Shown here one piece after another: positions 1-5,618 of a stretch of 5,618 nucleotides of DNA. The notes beneath the pieces were generated by a model. That model searched no databases. It was given only the letters and a program-made list of their open reading frames with translations, and was not told the DNA's origin. A program made the translations under genes and the position numbers. Positions within the stretch are counted from its first letter, which is position 1, and every line of letters starts with the position of its first letter. The stretch spans positions 1 through 5,618 of the forward strand of contig SBFU01000198.1 in NCBI GenBank assembly GCA_006227785.1. Reading direction: 5' to 3'. The stretch comes from Burkholderiales bacterium. GTDB taxonomy: Bacteria > Pseudomonadota > Gammaproteobacteria > Burkholderiales > Burkholderiaceae_C.

Positions 1-1351
1 CGCGCAGCAGCCGCGCCTGCAGCGCCAGCGGCATGTCGCCGATCTCGTCCAGGAACAGCGTGCCGCCGTCGGCCTCGGCAATCAGGCCGCGCTTGCCCTT
101 GGGCGAGGCGCCCGAGAAGCTGCCGGGCAGGTGGCCGAACAGCTCGCTCTCGATCAGGTGCTCGGGGATGGCGGCGCAGTTGACGGCCACAAAGGGCCGG
201 CTGCGGCGCTCGCTGGCGGCGTGCACCGCCTTGGCAAAAAACTCCTTGCCCGAGCCGGTTTCGCCGGTGATGAGCAGGCCGATGGGGGTGTTGACCAGCC
301 GGGCCACGCGCTCGATCTGCCGGTCCAGTGCCGGGTCGCCGGCCGACAGCGCCGCCAGCGGCGCCGGCACGCGCCGTTCGCCCTGCGCGGCCGACACCGG
401 GCGCGCCGGCGGCGGCACCGCCGACAGGAACAGCAGCCGGTGACCGCCGGTCATCATGACCGCGCGCTGGTCCGACGGCTGGGTCATGACAAAGCGGCCA
501 ATCTGCGCGAACGGCAGCTCGAATAAGGCCTCGAAGTCCGCCCCCAGCAGCCGCGTGCCGTCGGCCGGCTGCAGGGCCTGCTGGGCGCGGCGGTTGTGGC
601 CGACCACCCGGCCGCGGCTGTCCAGCGCCAGCAGGTAGTCGGGTTGCACGTCCAGGAACTGCGGCGCGGTCGACAGGCGCAGGATCCAGTCGTGCCGGTG
701 CCGGTGCAGAAAGGCCGCGTTCTCGATGTCGTGCGCGTGCATCTTCACCAGCTGCAGCGCCAGCTGCTGGCTCGACTTGGGCTGATCGGAACTGAGCTGC
801 GAAATGTCCAGCACCGCGCTGAGCTGGCCGGCGCTGTCGAACACCGGCGCGGTGGTGCAGGTCAGCGGAATGTGGGTGGCGTCGAAATGGTCGTCCAGGT
901 GCACCGTCAGCGCCTGGCCGGTGCTGATGCAGGTGCCCACGCCGCAGGTGCCGGCGTGGTGCTCGCTCCAGTCGGCGCCCAGGTAGAGACCCGCCTTGCG
1001 CAGGCTGGGCTCGAACACCAGGTCACCCAGAAAGTCCACCGTGATGCCGCGCGCATCGGTCAGCAGCACCACATAGCCCAGGCCGGCCACCTTGCTGTAG
1101 AGCGTCTCCAGCCCGTGGCGGGCAATCTGCAGCAGCGCCTCCATCTGCTCCTGGTGCTCGCGCAGGCGCGCCTGCGGCAGGATGACGGCCTCCTGCATTC
1201 GGGTCGGGTCCAGTCGGTGCTCGTGCACGCAGCGCAGCCACGACTCGCGGATGACCTGCTCGTGCCGCGCGGCGGCGGCCACGTCGGCCCCGTCGGTCGC
1301 CACCTGCATGACGGTGCTGATGTGCTGGTGCTGGTGCGGGCTGGCGGGCAT
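1..1351 (-). CDS. Sigma-54-dependent transcriptional activator, AcoR-like (GAF-PAS-AAA+), 3' end outside window
   Basis: This is the N-terminal 450 residues of a bacterial enhancer-binding protein, which uses ATP to remodel sigma-54 RNA polymerase at -24/-12 promoters. My translation shows an N-terminal segment with the [13 protein letters not shown] motif typical of AcoR-type regulators (about residues 26-40), and a GAF domain at about 72-205 ending [10 protein letters not shown]...AVLDIS. A PAS-like segment follows (about 231-290, [14 protein letters not shown]), then the AAA+ domain from about 325. In the AAA+ domain, Walker A is GETGSGKE (363-370), the sigma-54 contact loop reads GSFSGA (410-415) instead of GAFTGA, and Walker B is LFLDEIGD (432-439). 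The rest of AAA+ and the expected Fis-type HTH lie beyond the left edge. I chose the ATG at 1351 because GGAGG sits 7 nt upstream; an in-frame ATG at 1375 lacks this. The effector is unknown: AcoR relatives sense acetoin or alcohols, but no target genes are visible here. Confidence 0.93.
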   Translation of the reverse strand, partial: MPASPHQHQHISTVMQVATDGADVAAAARHEQVIRESWLRCVHEHRLDPTRMQEAVILPQARLREHQEQMEALLQIARHGLETLYSKVAGLGYVVLLTDARGITVDFLGDLVFEPSLRKAGLYLGADWSEHHAGTCGVGTCISTGQALTVHLDDHFDATHIPLTCTTAPVFDSAGQLSAVLDISQLSSDQPKSSQQLALQLVKMHAHDIENAAFLHRHRHDWILRLSTAPQFLDVQPDYLLALDSRGRVVGHNRRAQQALQPADGTRLLGADFEALFELPFAQIGRFVMTQPSDQRAVMMTGGHRLLFLSAVPPPARPVSAAQGERRVPAPLAALSAGDPALDRQIERVARLVNTPIGLLITGETGSGKEFFAKAVHAASERRSRPFVAVNCAAIPEHLIESELFGHLPGSFSGASPKGKRGLIAEADGGTLFLDEIGDMPLALQARLLR

Positions 1352-1358
1352 GGCGGAA

Positions 1359-1363
1359 CCTCC
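1359..1363 (-). promoter_or_regulatory. Ribosome binding site of the sigma-54 activator gene
   Basis: GGAGG on the minus strand, 7 nt before the ATG at 1351. It decides between two in-frame ATG codons, at 1351 and 1375, in favour of the downstream one. Confidence 0.7.
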
Positions 1364-1504
1364 GGGCGCGGGCATGAGGCGGGCGATAGGGCGAGCGATC
1401 GGGCGGGCGGTCGAACCCTTCACCTTGGCCGCGCGGGCCGGCGCTGTCCATCGTGGTTTGCCCGGAGCGGCGCCAGGCGGTGGGCCAGGCCTGGGCCTCG
1501 CCGG

Positions 1505-2026
1505 TTACTTGCGCTTCTCGGTCACCCAGTCGGCCACGGCAAACAGCAGGCCCGAAACCACGAAGGTCAGGTGGATGATCACCTTCCACTTCAGCTGCTC
1601 GGTGGTCAGCGCGGTGCTGACCAGGAAGGCCTTGAGCAGCTCCACCGCCGAGATGGCGACGATGGCGCCGATCAGCTTCATCTTCAGGTCCGAGAAACCC
1701 ACCTTGCCCATCCAGGCCGGCCGGTCCTCGTGCTCGCCGATGCTCAGCTTGGAGACGAAGTTCTCATAGGCGCTGAACACGATGATCAGCAGCAGCACCG
1801 CGATCAGCGCCGTGTCCACCAGCGTCAGGATGGAGATCACCGTGTCGTGCTCGATGATGCCCAGCACCCCCTGGATGAGCAGGCCCATCTCCTTGAAGAA
1901 CTTGAGCAGCAGCACCCCCATGCTGACGATCAGCCCCAGGAAAAACGGCACCAGCAGCCAGCGGCTGGAGAAGATGAGCTTTTCCAGCGTGAGTTCGACT
2001 TTGTTGGGGGTGGAGGGCATGGTCAT
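1505..2026 (-). CDS. UPF0114 (YqhA / TIGR00645) family inner-membrane protein
   Basis: A complete 173-residue membrane protein of the UPF0114 family. It resembles E. coli YqhA as I recall it, sharing SRWLL near residue 20, the block FSAYENFVSKL (84-94) and the late VIIHLTFV motif (about 148-155), and it is close in length to the roughly 164 residues of YqhA. Hydrophobic segments that can span the membrane lie at about 23-41, 66-87, 117-135 and 147-167, with a shorter one near 47-58. A charged loop (KLSIGEHEDRPAW) follows the second main segment. The family has no established biochemical role, so none is assigned. An in-frame stop upstream limits the start to the ATG at 2026 or the one at 2020. 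No strong Shine-Dalgarno is visible for either. It lies 153 bp upstream of the regulator gene, same strand, with no clear functional link. Confidence 0.9.
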   Translation of the reverse strand: MTMPSTPNKVELTLEKLIFSSRWLLVPFFLGLIVSMGVLLLKFFKEMGLLIQGVLGIIEHDTVISILTLVDTALIAVLLLIIVFSAYENFVSKLSIGEHEDRPAWMGKVGFSDLKMKLIGAIVAISAVELLKAFLVSTALTTEQLKWKVIIHLTFVVSGLLFAVADWVTEKRK

Positions 2027-2260
2027 GCTCTGGGCGAGGCTTCGAAAAAAGGATCACGAAGAATAGCTGATCACGGGTGGGTGAATGTGGTCATGCGGGT
2101 CGGATCCGAATGGTGGGAGCCGCGTGCCTCGTTGTCGCTGGCTGCCAGGCGCTGGCCACGCCAAATGCCATCGTCTCGGGGTGCCAGGTGGATGACGGCT
2201 TCGAAGGTGTGATGCTGTTACGTCACGCTGCCATTGGACCACCGGCAGCAAGCGAGGCCG
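2027..2260. other. Intergenic region with weak secondary-structure signals, no convincing gene
   Basis: No credible gene lies between the MFS stop codon and the UPF0114 start. On the minus strand a 5-bp stem (GATCA at 2068-2072 with TGATC at 2052-2056, 11-nt loop) is followed by one C and six T (2045-2050). This is terminator-like in shape but has a weak stem, about 190 nt past the MFS stop. A longer inverted repeat, GATGACGGCTTCG (2191-2203) with CGAGGCCGTCATC (2253-2265), 12 of 13 pairs plus one G-T, spans the MFS stop and encloses a smaller GCTGCC/GGCAGC hairpin (2227-2249). It has no T tract. The promoter of the UPF0114 gene must also be here; TATTCT at 2060-2065 on the minus strand is the best -10 candidate, without a good -35. 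Confidence 0.4.
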
Positions 2261-3463
2261 TCATCGGGCTGGTGTCACAGGCAGCTGCAAGGGCTTTTGA
2301 AGCAAGGCCAGTGCGGCGCCAATGAGCAGGACGGCTGCGGCCGCCAGCAGACTGACGCCGATGTCCCCGGAAAGATCTGCCAGCAGTCCGGCAGCGTAGG
2401 GGCCTGCGATCTGGGCTATGGCGAACACCAGTGTCATCAGGCTGATGGCACTTCCCCAAGCTTTGGGAGGCAGGTTCTGCCGCACGAAGTTGGCACCTGC
2501 GCCGGGTTGCATAAAGACCGATATCCCGAAGACCACTGCCGAAACCATCAACCCGGTGCCTTTAGGCACCACCACTGGCAGCGCAGTTCCGATGGCAACG
2601 CAGACCATGATCAAGGCCATCGGCAGGCCTGAGGCATGGCGCGCCAGGACACGACGCCAAACAAACGGCGAAAGGCAGATGCAGGTGCCCAGCACCACCC
2701 AGACCAAGGCGATGAGACCGGCACTCGCGCGTTGTTCTGTCATCCACGCCGACAGGAAGGTCAGATAGACGAAGTAGCCTCCGCCGAAGCACGCATAGCA
2801 TGCCATCACTGGCAGCATGCGTCGTACCGGCAAGGGCATGGATTTGGCTTGCCCAGCCTGCTGTACCGGCGCGTGCAGGCCCGAAGCCGCCCAAAGGCTC
2901 AGCGGCAGGGCACACAGGCTGACAACCCCGATGGCCAGCCAGCCGGCCGGCCACGACGCCGGTCCCCATGTGTCAAGCATCAACGGCACGCTCCCGCCTG
3001 TCAGCACCACGCCCAGGCCACCGCCCACGCCGAACAGGATGGCGATCGCCAGCGCGCTACGGCGTGTATCGTCCGGGAACAATCCGGCAGCGAGCGTGCC
3101 TGCGGTGGAGAACGACAGCGCCCCCAACAGACCCACGGCAAAGCGCCAGAAGGTCTGCCAGGTAAGGCCGGCGTGCAACCCCGTGGCCAGCATCGCCAGC
3201 GCAGTGGCGGTCATGCCGAAGGCGAACAGGCGTGCGGGTGATATGTGGCGGATGAGCAGCATGGTGAGCACCGCGCCCGCCAGGTAACCGATTGCATTGG
3301 CTGTGTTCAACCAGCCAGCTTGAGAATAGGTCCACCCCAGTTCGGATCTCATGGCCGGCAGCAGAAGGCCATAGGCGAGGCGGGCGAAGCCGTGGGTCAC
3401 GGTCACACCCAGCGCCAGCCCAGCCAGCACCAGCCACCGCCGTTCCACTGCAGCGCCTGTCAT
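2261..3463 (-). CDS. MFS transporter, YbfB/YjiJ family
   Basis: A complete 400-residue major facilitator superfamily transporter, expected in the inner membrane with 12 helices driven by the proton gradient. The N-terminal block GFARLAYGLLLPAMRSELGW (residues 25-44), followed by S-Q-A-G-W-L-N-T-A-N-A-I-G-Y-L-A-G (47-63), is the hallmark of the YbfB/YjiJ group (MFS_4). Hydrophobic helices run through the whole length, with a cytoplasmic-type central linker near residues 198-215 (HAPVQQAGQAKSMPLPVRR). Length matches the family (E. coli YjiJ is about 390). The loop after the second helix (IRHISPARLF) lacks the acidic residue of classical MFS motif A. The ATG at 3463 is the first in frame but its Shine-Dalgarno is weak. 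The gene sits 60 bp downstream of the TetR gene on the same strand, so it is probably co-transcribed and under its control. Substrate unknown; export of a compound related to the SDR is an inference. Confidence 0.92.
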   Translation of the reverse strand: MTGAAVERRWLVLAGLALGVTVTHGFARLAYGLLLPAMRSELGWTYSQAGWLNTANAIGYLAGAVLTMLLIRHISPARLFAFGMTATALAMLATGLHAGLTWQTFWRFAVGLLGALSFSTAGTLAAGLFPDDTRRSALAIAILFGVGGGLGVVLTGGSVPLMLDTWGPASWPAGWLAIGVVSLCALPLSLWAASGLHAPVQQAGQAKSMPLPVRRMLPVMACYACFGGGYFVYLTFLSAWMTEQRASAGLIALVWVVLGTCICLSPFVWRRVLARHASGLPMALIMVCVAIGTALPVVVPKGTGLMVSAVVFGISVFMQPGAGANFVRQNLPPKAWGSAISLMTLVFAIAQIAGPYAAGLLADLSGDIGVSLLAAAAVLLIGAALALLQKPLQLPVTPAR

Positions 3464-3523
3464 GCCATGCCTGTCATGGGTGAGAGCGCTTCCTGCCGGT
3501 GAAACACCACACCGGGTGGTCTC

Positions 3524-4123
3524 TCATCGCAGCACCGAAATCGCCAACGTCAGAAACGCACGGACGGCTTCTGGCCGCTTGCCTGTTGCGCGCTGGCTGA
3601 CGGCCAGGCCCATCTGCTCTTGCAGGTAGCAGGCAGCCAGGTCGGTTGCAATGCCACCGGACCATTCACCGCTGCCAGCCGCATCAGCGAAAAATCGCAT
3701 GTATTGCGCATGAAAGTGTGCCTCCTTCGCCGCGAGAAGCGCCTGGGTCTGCGGACCGAATCGTGAGCGTGTGGCGCGCATCTTCACGAACAGACAACCC
3801 GCTTCCATTTGCGGGGCCTCGCTGGCAAAACCGATCAAGGCATCGAGCTTGGCACCGTAGCTCTGCGGGCCTGAGAGCAGCTCTTCGACCGCCACCAGCA
3901 CGGTCTGCCCGTAGTGCTCCAGTACGGCGGCGGTCAGCCCGTCTTCGCTCCCGAAATCACGGTACAGCGACGGCTTGGAGACGCCCGCCAGCCCACACAC
4001 GGCGTTGACGGAGACGGCAGCCCTGTCGTCTTGCCAGTACGCGCGCATCGCCGTTTCGAGCACGTGTGTGCGATTGCGGGTGATGGGGCGCCCGAGGCGG
4101 ACACCGGTGTCGGTCTTGTTCAT
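3524..4123 (-). CDS. TetR/AcrR-family transcriptional repressor
   Basis: A complete 199-residue one-component regulator. The N-terminal TetR DNA-binding domain covers about residues 12-64, with the helix-turn-helix VSVNAVCGLAGVSKPSLYRDFGSEDGL at about 37-63; the recognition-helix region SKPSLYRDF is typical. The C-terminal domain (about 70-199) would bind a ligand and dimerise. It contains GCLFVKMRATRSRFGPQ, a stretch seen in other TetR proteins, but no ligand can be named. It is the first gene of the leftward unit with the MFS transporter and diverges from the SDR gene. Three inverted-repeat sites lie in the intervening 129 bp, the nearest starting 9 bp before this ATG, which points to autorepression. 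No clear Shine-Dalgarno precedes the ATG (the best is GGTAGA, 11 nt upstream), so the start is slightly uncertain. Confidence 0.94.
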   Translation of the reverse strand: MNKTDTGVRLGRPITRNRTHVLETAMRAYWQDDRAAVSVNAVCGLAGVSKPSLYRDFGSEDGLTAAVLEHYGQTVLVAVEELLSGPQSYGAKLDALIGFASEAPQMEAGCLFVKMRATRSRFGPQTQALLAAKEAHFHAQYMRFFADAAGSGEWSGGIATDLAACYLQEQMGLAVSQRATGKRPEAVRAFLTLAISVLR

Positions 4124-4131
4124 GGCAACTG

Positions 4132-4153
4132 CATTCTACCGACCGGTACGAAA
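4132..4153. promoter_or_regulatory. Operator-like site 1 (proximal to the TetR gene)
   Basis: Left half CATTCTACC, 4-bp spacer GACC, right half GGTACGAAA. Only the inner TACC/GGTA is symmetric, and the left half matches the site 2 arm at 5 of 9 positions. It begins 9 bp upstream of the TetR start codon, so occupancy would block transcription or initiation of that gene. Likely the weakest of the three sites. Confidence 0.55.
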
Positions 4154-4163
4154 AAAGCCGATA

Positions 4164-4185
4164 TTTCGTACCCTATGGTACGAAA
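4164..4185. promoter_or_regulatory. Operator-like site 2 (perfect 9-bp inverted repeat)
   Basis: TTTCGTACC, spacer CTAT, GGTACGAAA: a 22-bp site with nine perfectly paired positions in each arm. Its size and symmetry suit a TetR-family dimer. It lies centrally between the divergent genes and is the best candidate for the primary binding site. Confidence 0.8.
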
Positions 4186-4186
4186 G

Positions 4187-4208
4187 TGATGTACCATTCG
4201 GTACGAAA
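4187..4208. promoter_or_regulatory. Operator-like site 3 (proximal to the SDR gene)
   Basis: Left half TGATGTACC, spacer ATTC, right half GGTACGAAA. The inner GTACC/GGTAC is symmetric and the left half matches the site 2 arm at 6 of 9 positions. It ends 44 bp before the SDR start codon, where it could cover the SDR promoter. One base (4186) separates it from site 2. Confidence 0.65.
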
Positions 4209-4238
4209 GTCCGATCGTCGGGTTTCATCTTCATCAGC

Positions 4239-4243
4239 AGGAG
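4239..4243 (+). promoter_or_regulatory. Ribosome binding site of the SDR gene
   Basis: AGGAG, 9 nt before the ATG at 4253. It supports that start; no competing in-frame start lies close by. Confidence 0.7.
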
Positions 4244-4252
4244 CTTCACGAA

Positions 4253-5131
4253 ATGAACAGTTCAAGCAAGGTGGTCGTCATTACGGGGTGCAGCAGTGGC
4301 TTTGGCGAAGACGCTGTCTATGCGTTTGCCGACAAGGGCTATCGCGTGTGGGGGACCCTGCGCGACGCGCAAGGACGCAACGCGGCCAAGAAGGCGGCGC
4401 TGGAGGCGTACTCGAGTCGGGTCTCGGTCATTGACATGGATGTGACCCACGACGCTTCGGTCGCGGCAGCGTTTGAACAGATCCTGGCGCAAGGGCCGGT
4501 GGATGTGCTGATCAACAACGCTGGTGTCATGTATCTCGGCATCACCGAGGCTTTCAGCATTGCCCAGGCGAAGGAGCAGATGGAGACCAACTACTACGGC
4601 GCCATCCGCACCATGCAGGCCGTACTCCCGGCCATGCGCGCGGCCAAGTCGGGCCTGATCATCAACACGTCCTCGCTGGTCGGCCAGATCTCGCCGCCCT
4701 TCTTCTCTACCTACAGCGCCACGAAACACGCCCTTGAGGGCTACGTTCAGGGATTGCGCTACGAGGTGTCGCCGTTTGGCATTGATGTCGCCATCGTGCA
4801 ACCAGGTCCGTTTGGCACCGGGCTGCTGGCAGGGGGGAAAGCACCGGAACGCCACGATGTGCTGTCCAGCTACGGTGACCTGGCCGGTGTGCCTGCCGCC
4901 ATGGGTCAGCACTTTGCGACGTTCTTGCAGAGCGATGCGGCACCCAAGCCGCAACTGGTGGTCGATGCCTACCTGGCCCTGGCCGACATGCCCGCCGGCA
5001 AGCGACCCACACGCACGGTGGTCGGCATCACCTGGGGTGTCGACGAGATGAACGCAGCCAAACAGCCCATTCAAGACCGCGTCCTGAAAGAGATGCAACT
5101 CGATGGCGTGCTGAGCGGAATGGACGCCTGA
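4253..5131 (+). CDS. Classical short-chain dehydrogenase/reductase (SDR)
   Basis: A complete 292-residue NAD(P)-dependent oxidoreductase with a Rossmann fold, expected in the cytoplasm. Visible motifs are the cofactor-binding TGCSSGFG (11-18), NNAG (88-91), the structural Asn113 in NYYG, and the catalytic Ser (140/141), Tyr154 and Lys158 of YSATK, then PGP at 184-186. The catalytic set is intact. Arg37, after the second strand (WGTLRD), suggests a preference for NADP(H); this is inference. The sequence style and a C-terminal extension beyond the usual 250 residues fit the 17-beta-HSD-like/retinol-dehydrogenase-like SDRs, a subgroup with varied substrates, so the reaction can only be given as carbonyl/alcohol interconversion. 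It is the first gene of the rightward unit, preceded by a good ribosome binding site and the operator array, and followed after 23 bp by the NTF2-like lipoprotein gene. Confidence 0.94.
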   Translation: MNSSSKVVVITGCSSGFGEDAVYAFADKGYRVWGTLRDAQGRNAAKKAALEAYSSRVSVIDMDVTHDASVAAAFEQILAQGPVDVLINNAGVMYLGITEAFSIAQAKEQMETNYYGAIRTMQAVLPAMRAAKSGLIINTSSLVGQISPPFFSTYSATKHALEGYVQGLRYEVSPFGIDVAIVQPGPFGTGLLAGGKAPERHDVLSSYGDLAGVPAAMGQHFATFLQSDAAPKPQLVVDAYLALADMPAGKRPTRTVVGITWGVDEMNAAKQPIQDRVLKEMQLDGVLSGMDA

Positions 5132-5154
5132 TCGCACAACCCTCGGAACCCAAC

Positions 5155-5618
5155 ATGAAAAACACGTCAGCCATGCTTCTGGCGGCGGTGATGCTTGCAG
5201 CCTGCGGCTCTGTCGTCCCACCCCGTTCAACCGAACCCCCTCCCCAATCGAAAGCCACCCACATGACCAAGAAACAAACCGTCGGCGCCTTTTTGGGGGC
5301 TGTCCTGCAGCAGGACGCCGCAACCATGAGGCAACTCGCGAACGCCGACTACATCCAGCACAACCCGTTCATCCCCACCGGACTCGAGCCCTTCATCCAG
5401 ATGCTGCCCGTGTTAAAGCAAAACGGAACCACGGCGAAGAACATCCGGATGTTCGAAGACGGCGACTACGTGTTCATGCACAACGTCTGGCGCAACGCCA
5501 AGCCCTTCGGGGCCGACGAGATGGTTTCGTTCGACATCATCCGGCTGGACAAGAACGGCAAGGTGGCAGAGCACTGGGACGCGATGGCGCCCCTGGTCAA
5601 GCAGACCGCCAGCGGCAG
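5155..5618 (+). CDS. NTF2/SnoaL-like family protein with lipoprotein signal, 3' end outside window
   Basis: The frame is open to the right edge and gives 154 residues. The N-terminus (MKNTSAMLLAAVMLAACGS) is a lipoprotein signal: a Lys, a hydrophobic stretch, and lipobox LAAC with Cys17 as the lipidation site. Gly at +2 argues for outer-membrane sorting. A Pro/Ser-rich linker follows (about 19-36), then a SnoaL-like NTF2 domain from about residue 37. This includes ADYIQHNPFIPTG (about 57-69), EDGDYVFMHNVW and FDIIRLDKNGKVAEHWDAM, the typical C-terminal strand of this fold; the window seems to stop just short of the C-terminus. Such domains act as small enzymes or ligand-binding pockets, and the substrate is unknown. 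A second in-frame ATG at 5263 (Met37, MTKKQTV) would give a cytoplasmic form. It follows the SDR by 23 bp, with a modest GGAA 6 nt before the ATG, and is probably co-transcribed. Confidence 0.85.
   Translation, partial: MKNTSAMLLAAVMLAACGSVVPPRSTEPPPQSKATHMTKKQTVGAFLGAVLQQDAATMRQLANADYIQHNPFIPTGLEPFIQMLPVLKQNGTTAKNIRMFEDGDYVFMHNVWRNAKPFGADEMVSFDIIRLDKNGKVAEHWDAMAPLVKQTASG

Larger units (their letters stand above)
4124..4252. promoter_or_regulatory. Divergent promoter/operator region between the TetR and SDR genes
   Basis: This 129-bp gap separates two genes transcribed away from each other and must carry both promoters. It is more AT-rich than its flanks and holds three related operator-like inverted repeats centred at 4142.5, 4174.5 and 4197.5, so centre spacings are 32 and 23 bp. 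No textbook sigma-70 promoter stands out. TACCAT (4192-4197, plus) and TAGAAT (4133-4138, minus) are the best -10-like hexamers; neither has a good -35, and the second would leave almost no leader. That the TetR protein binds here is inferred from position and symmetry. Confidence 0.8.

Noticed and set aside
1485..1494. The perfect palindrome CCAGGCCTGG downstream of the UPF0114 gene.
   Set aside because: It has no loop and no T tract, so it is not a terminator, and a 10-bp palindrome is unremarkable at this GC content.
2045..2072. Short stem plus six T on the minus strand as a Rho-independent terminator for the MFS transcript.
   Set aside because: The stem is 5 bp with an 11-nt loop and lies about 190 nt past the stop codon; noted in the intergenic entry but not called.
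596..2212. A 538-codon open frame on the plus strand.
   Set aside because: It runs antisense across the sigma-54 activator and UPF0114 genes, is rich in His, Gln, Arg and Gly as GC-rich shadows are, and shows no domain.
2077..2325. A small plus-strand frame whose translation from 2111 begins MVGAACLVVAGC, resembling a lipoprotein signal.
   Set aside because: It has no Shine-Dalgarno, runs into the 3' end of the MFS gene on the other strand, and the remainder has no recognisable family; the signal-like start is probably chance.
3506..3520. ACCAC-ACCGG-GTGGT hairpin between the TetR and MFS genes, as a terminator or attenuator.
   Set aside because: The stem is only 5 bp and is followed on the minus strand by just GTTT, too weak to call.
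4133..4138. TAGAAT on the minus strand as a -10 box for the TetR gene (5 of 6 matches).
   Set aside because: It lies only 10 bp from the ATG, leaving a leader of about two bases, and has no plausible -35 at 16-18 bp.
4262..5323. A 353-codon open frame on the minus strand.
   Set aside because: It is antisense to the SDR gene, whose motifs and ribosome binding site are clear, and its translation resembles no protein family.

Overview
The window looks like a piece of chromosome from a GC-rich betaproteobacterium. My best guess is the Comamonadaceae/Burkholderiales, but that rests only on base composition and protein style and has not been searched. Spot counts give 42/60 GC at 601-660, 38/60 at 2581-2640 and 31/60 at 5401-5460, so GC falls from left to right.

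Left part (1-2026, minus strand). The first gene is the 5' portion of a sigma-54-dependent activator of the AcoR type (GAF, PAS-like, then AAA+). It runs off the left edge inside the AAA+ domain. Upstream of it, in the same orientation, is a complete UPF0114/YqhA-family inner-membrane protein. The two are separated by 153 bp and nothing links them functionally. A 234-bp stretch (2027-2260) without a convincing gene follows.

Right part (2261-5618) is one divergent module. Minus strand: a TetR-family repressor gene (start at 4123) is followed 60 bp later by a YbfB/YjiJ-family MFS transporter (2261-3463). Plus strand: a classical short-chain dehydrogenase/reductase (4253-5131) is followed 23 bp later by an NTF2/SnoaL-like protein with a lipoprotein signal, cut by the right edge. 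The 129-bp gap between the two start codons holds three operator-like sites of the form TACC-N4-GGTACGAAA. The middle one is a perfect 9-bp inverted repeat. The simplest reading is that the TetR protein represses itself and the transporter on one side and the SDR/NTF2 pair on the other, and is released by a small molecule that the module modifies and/or exports. The substrate cannot be read from the sequence.

No RNA genes, CRISPR arrays, insertion sequences, att sites or origins were seen. The three-site operator array and the lipoprotein form of the NTF2-like protein deserve a second look most. The rest is ordinary.
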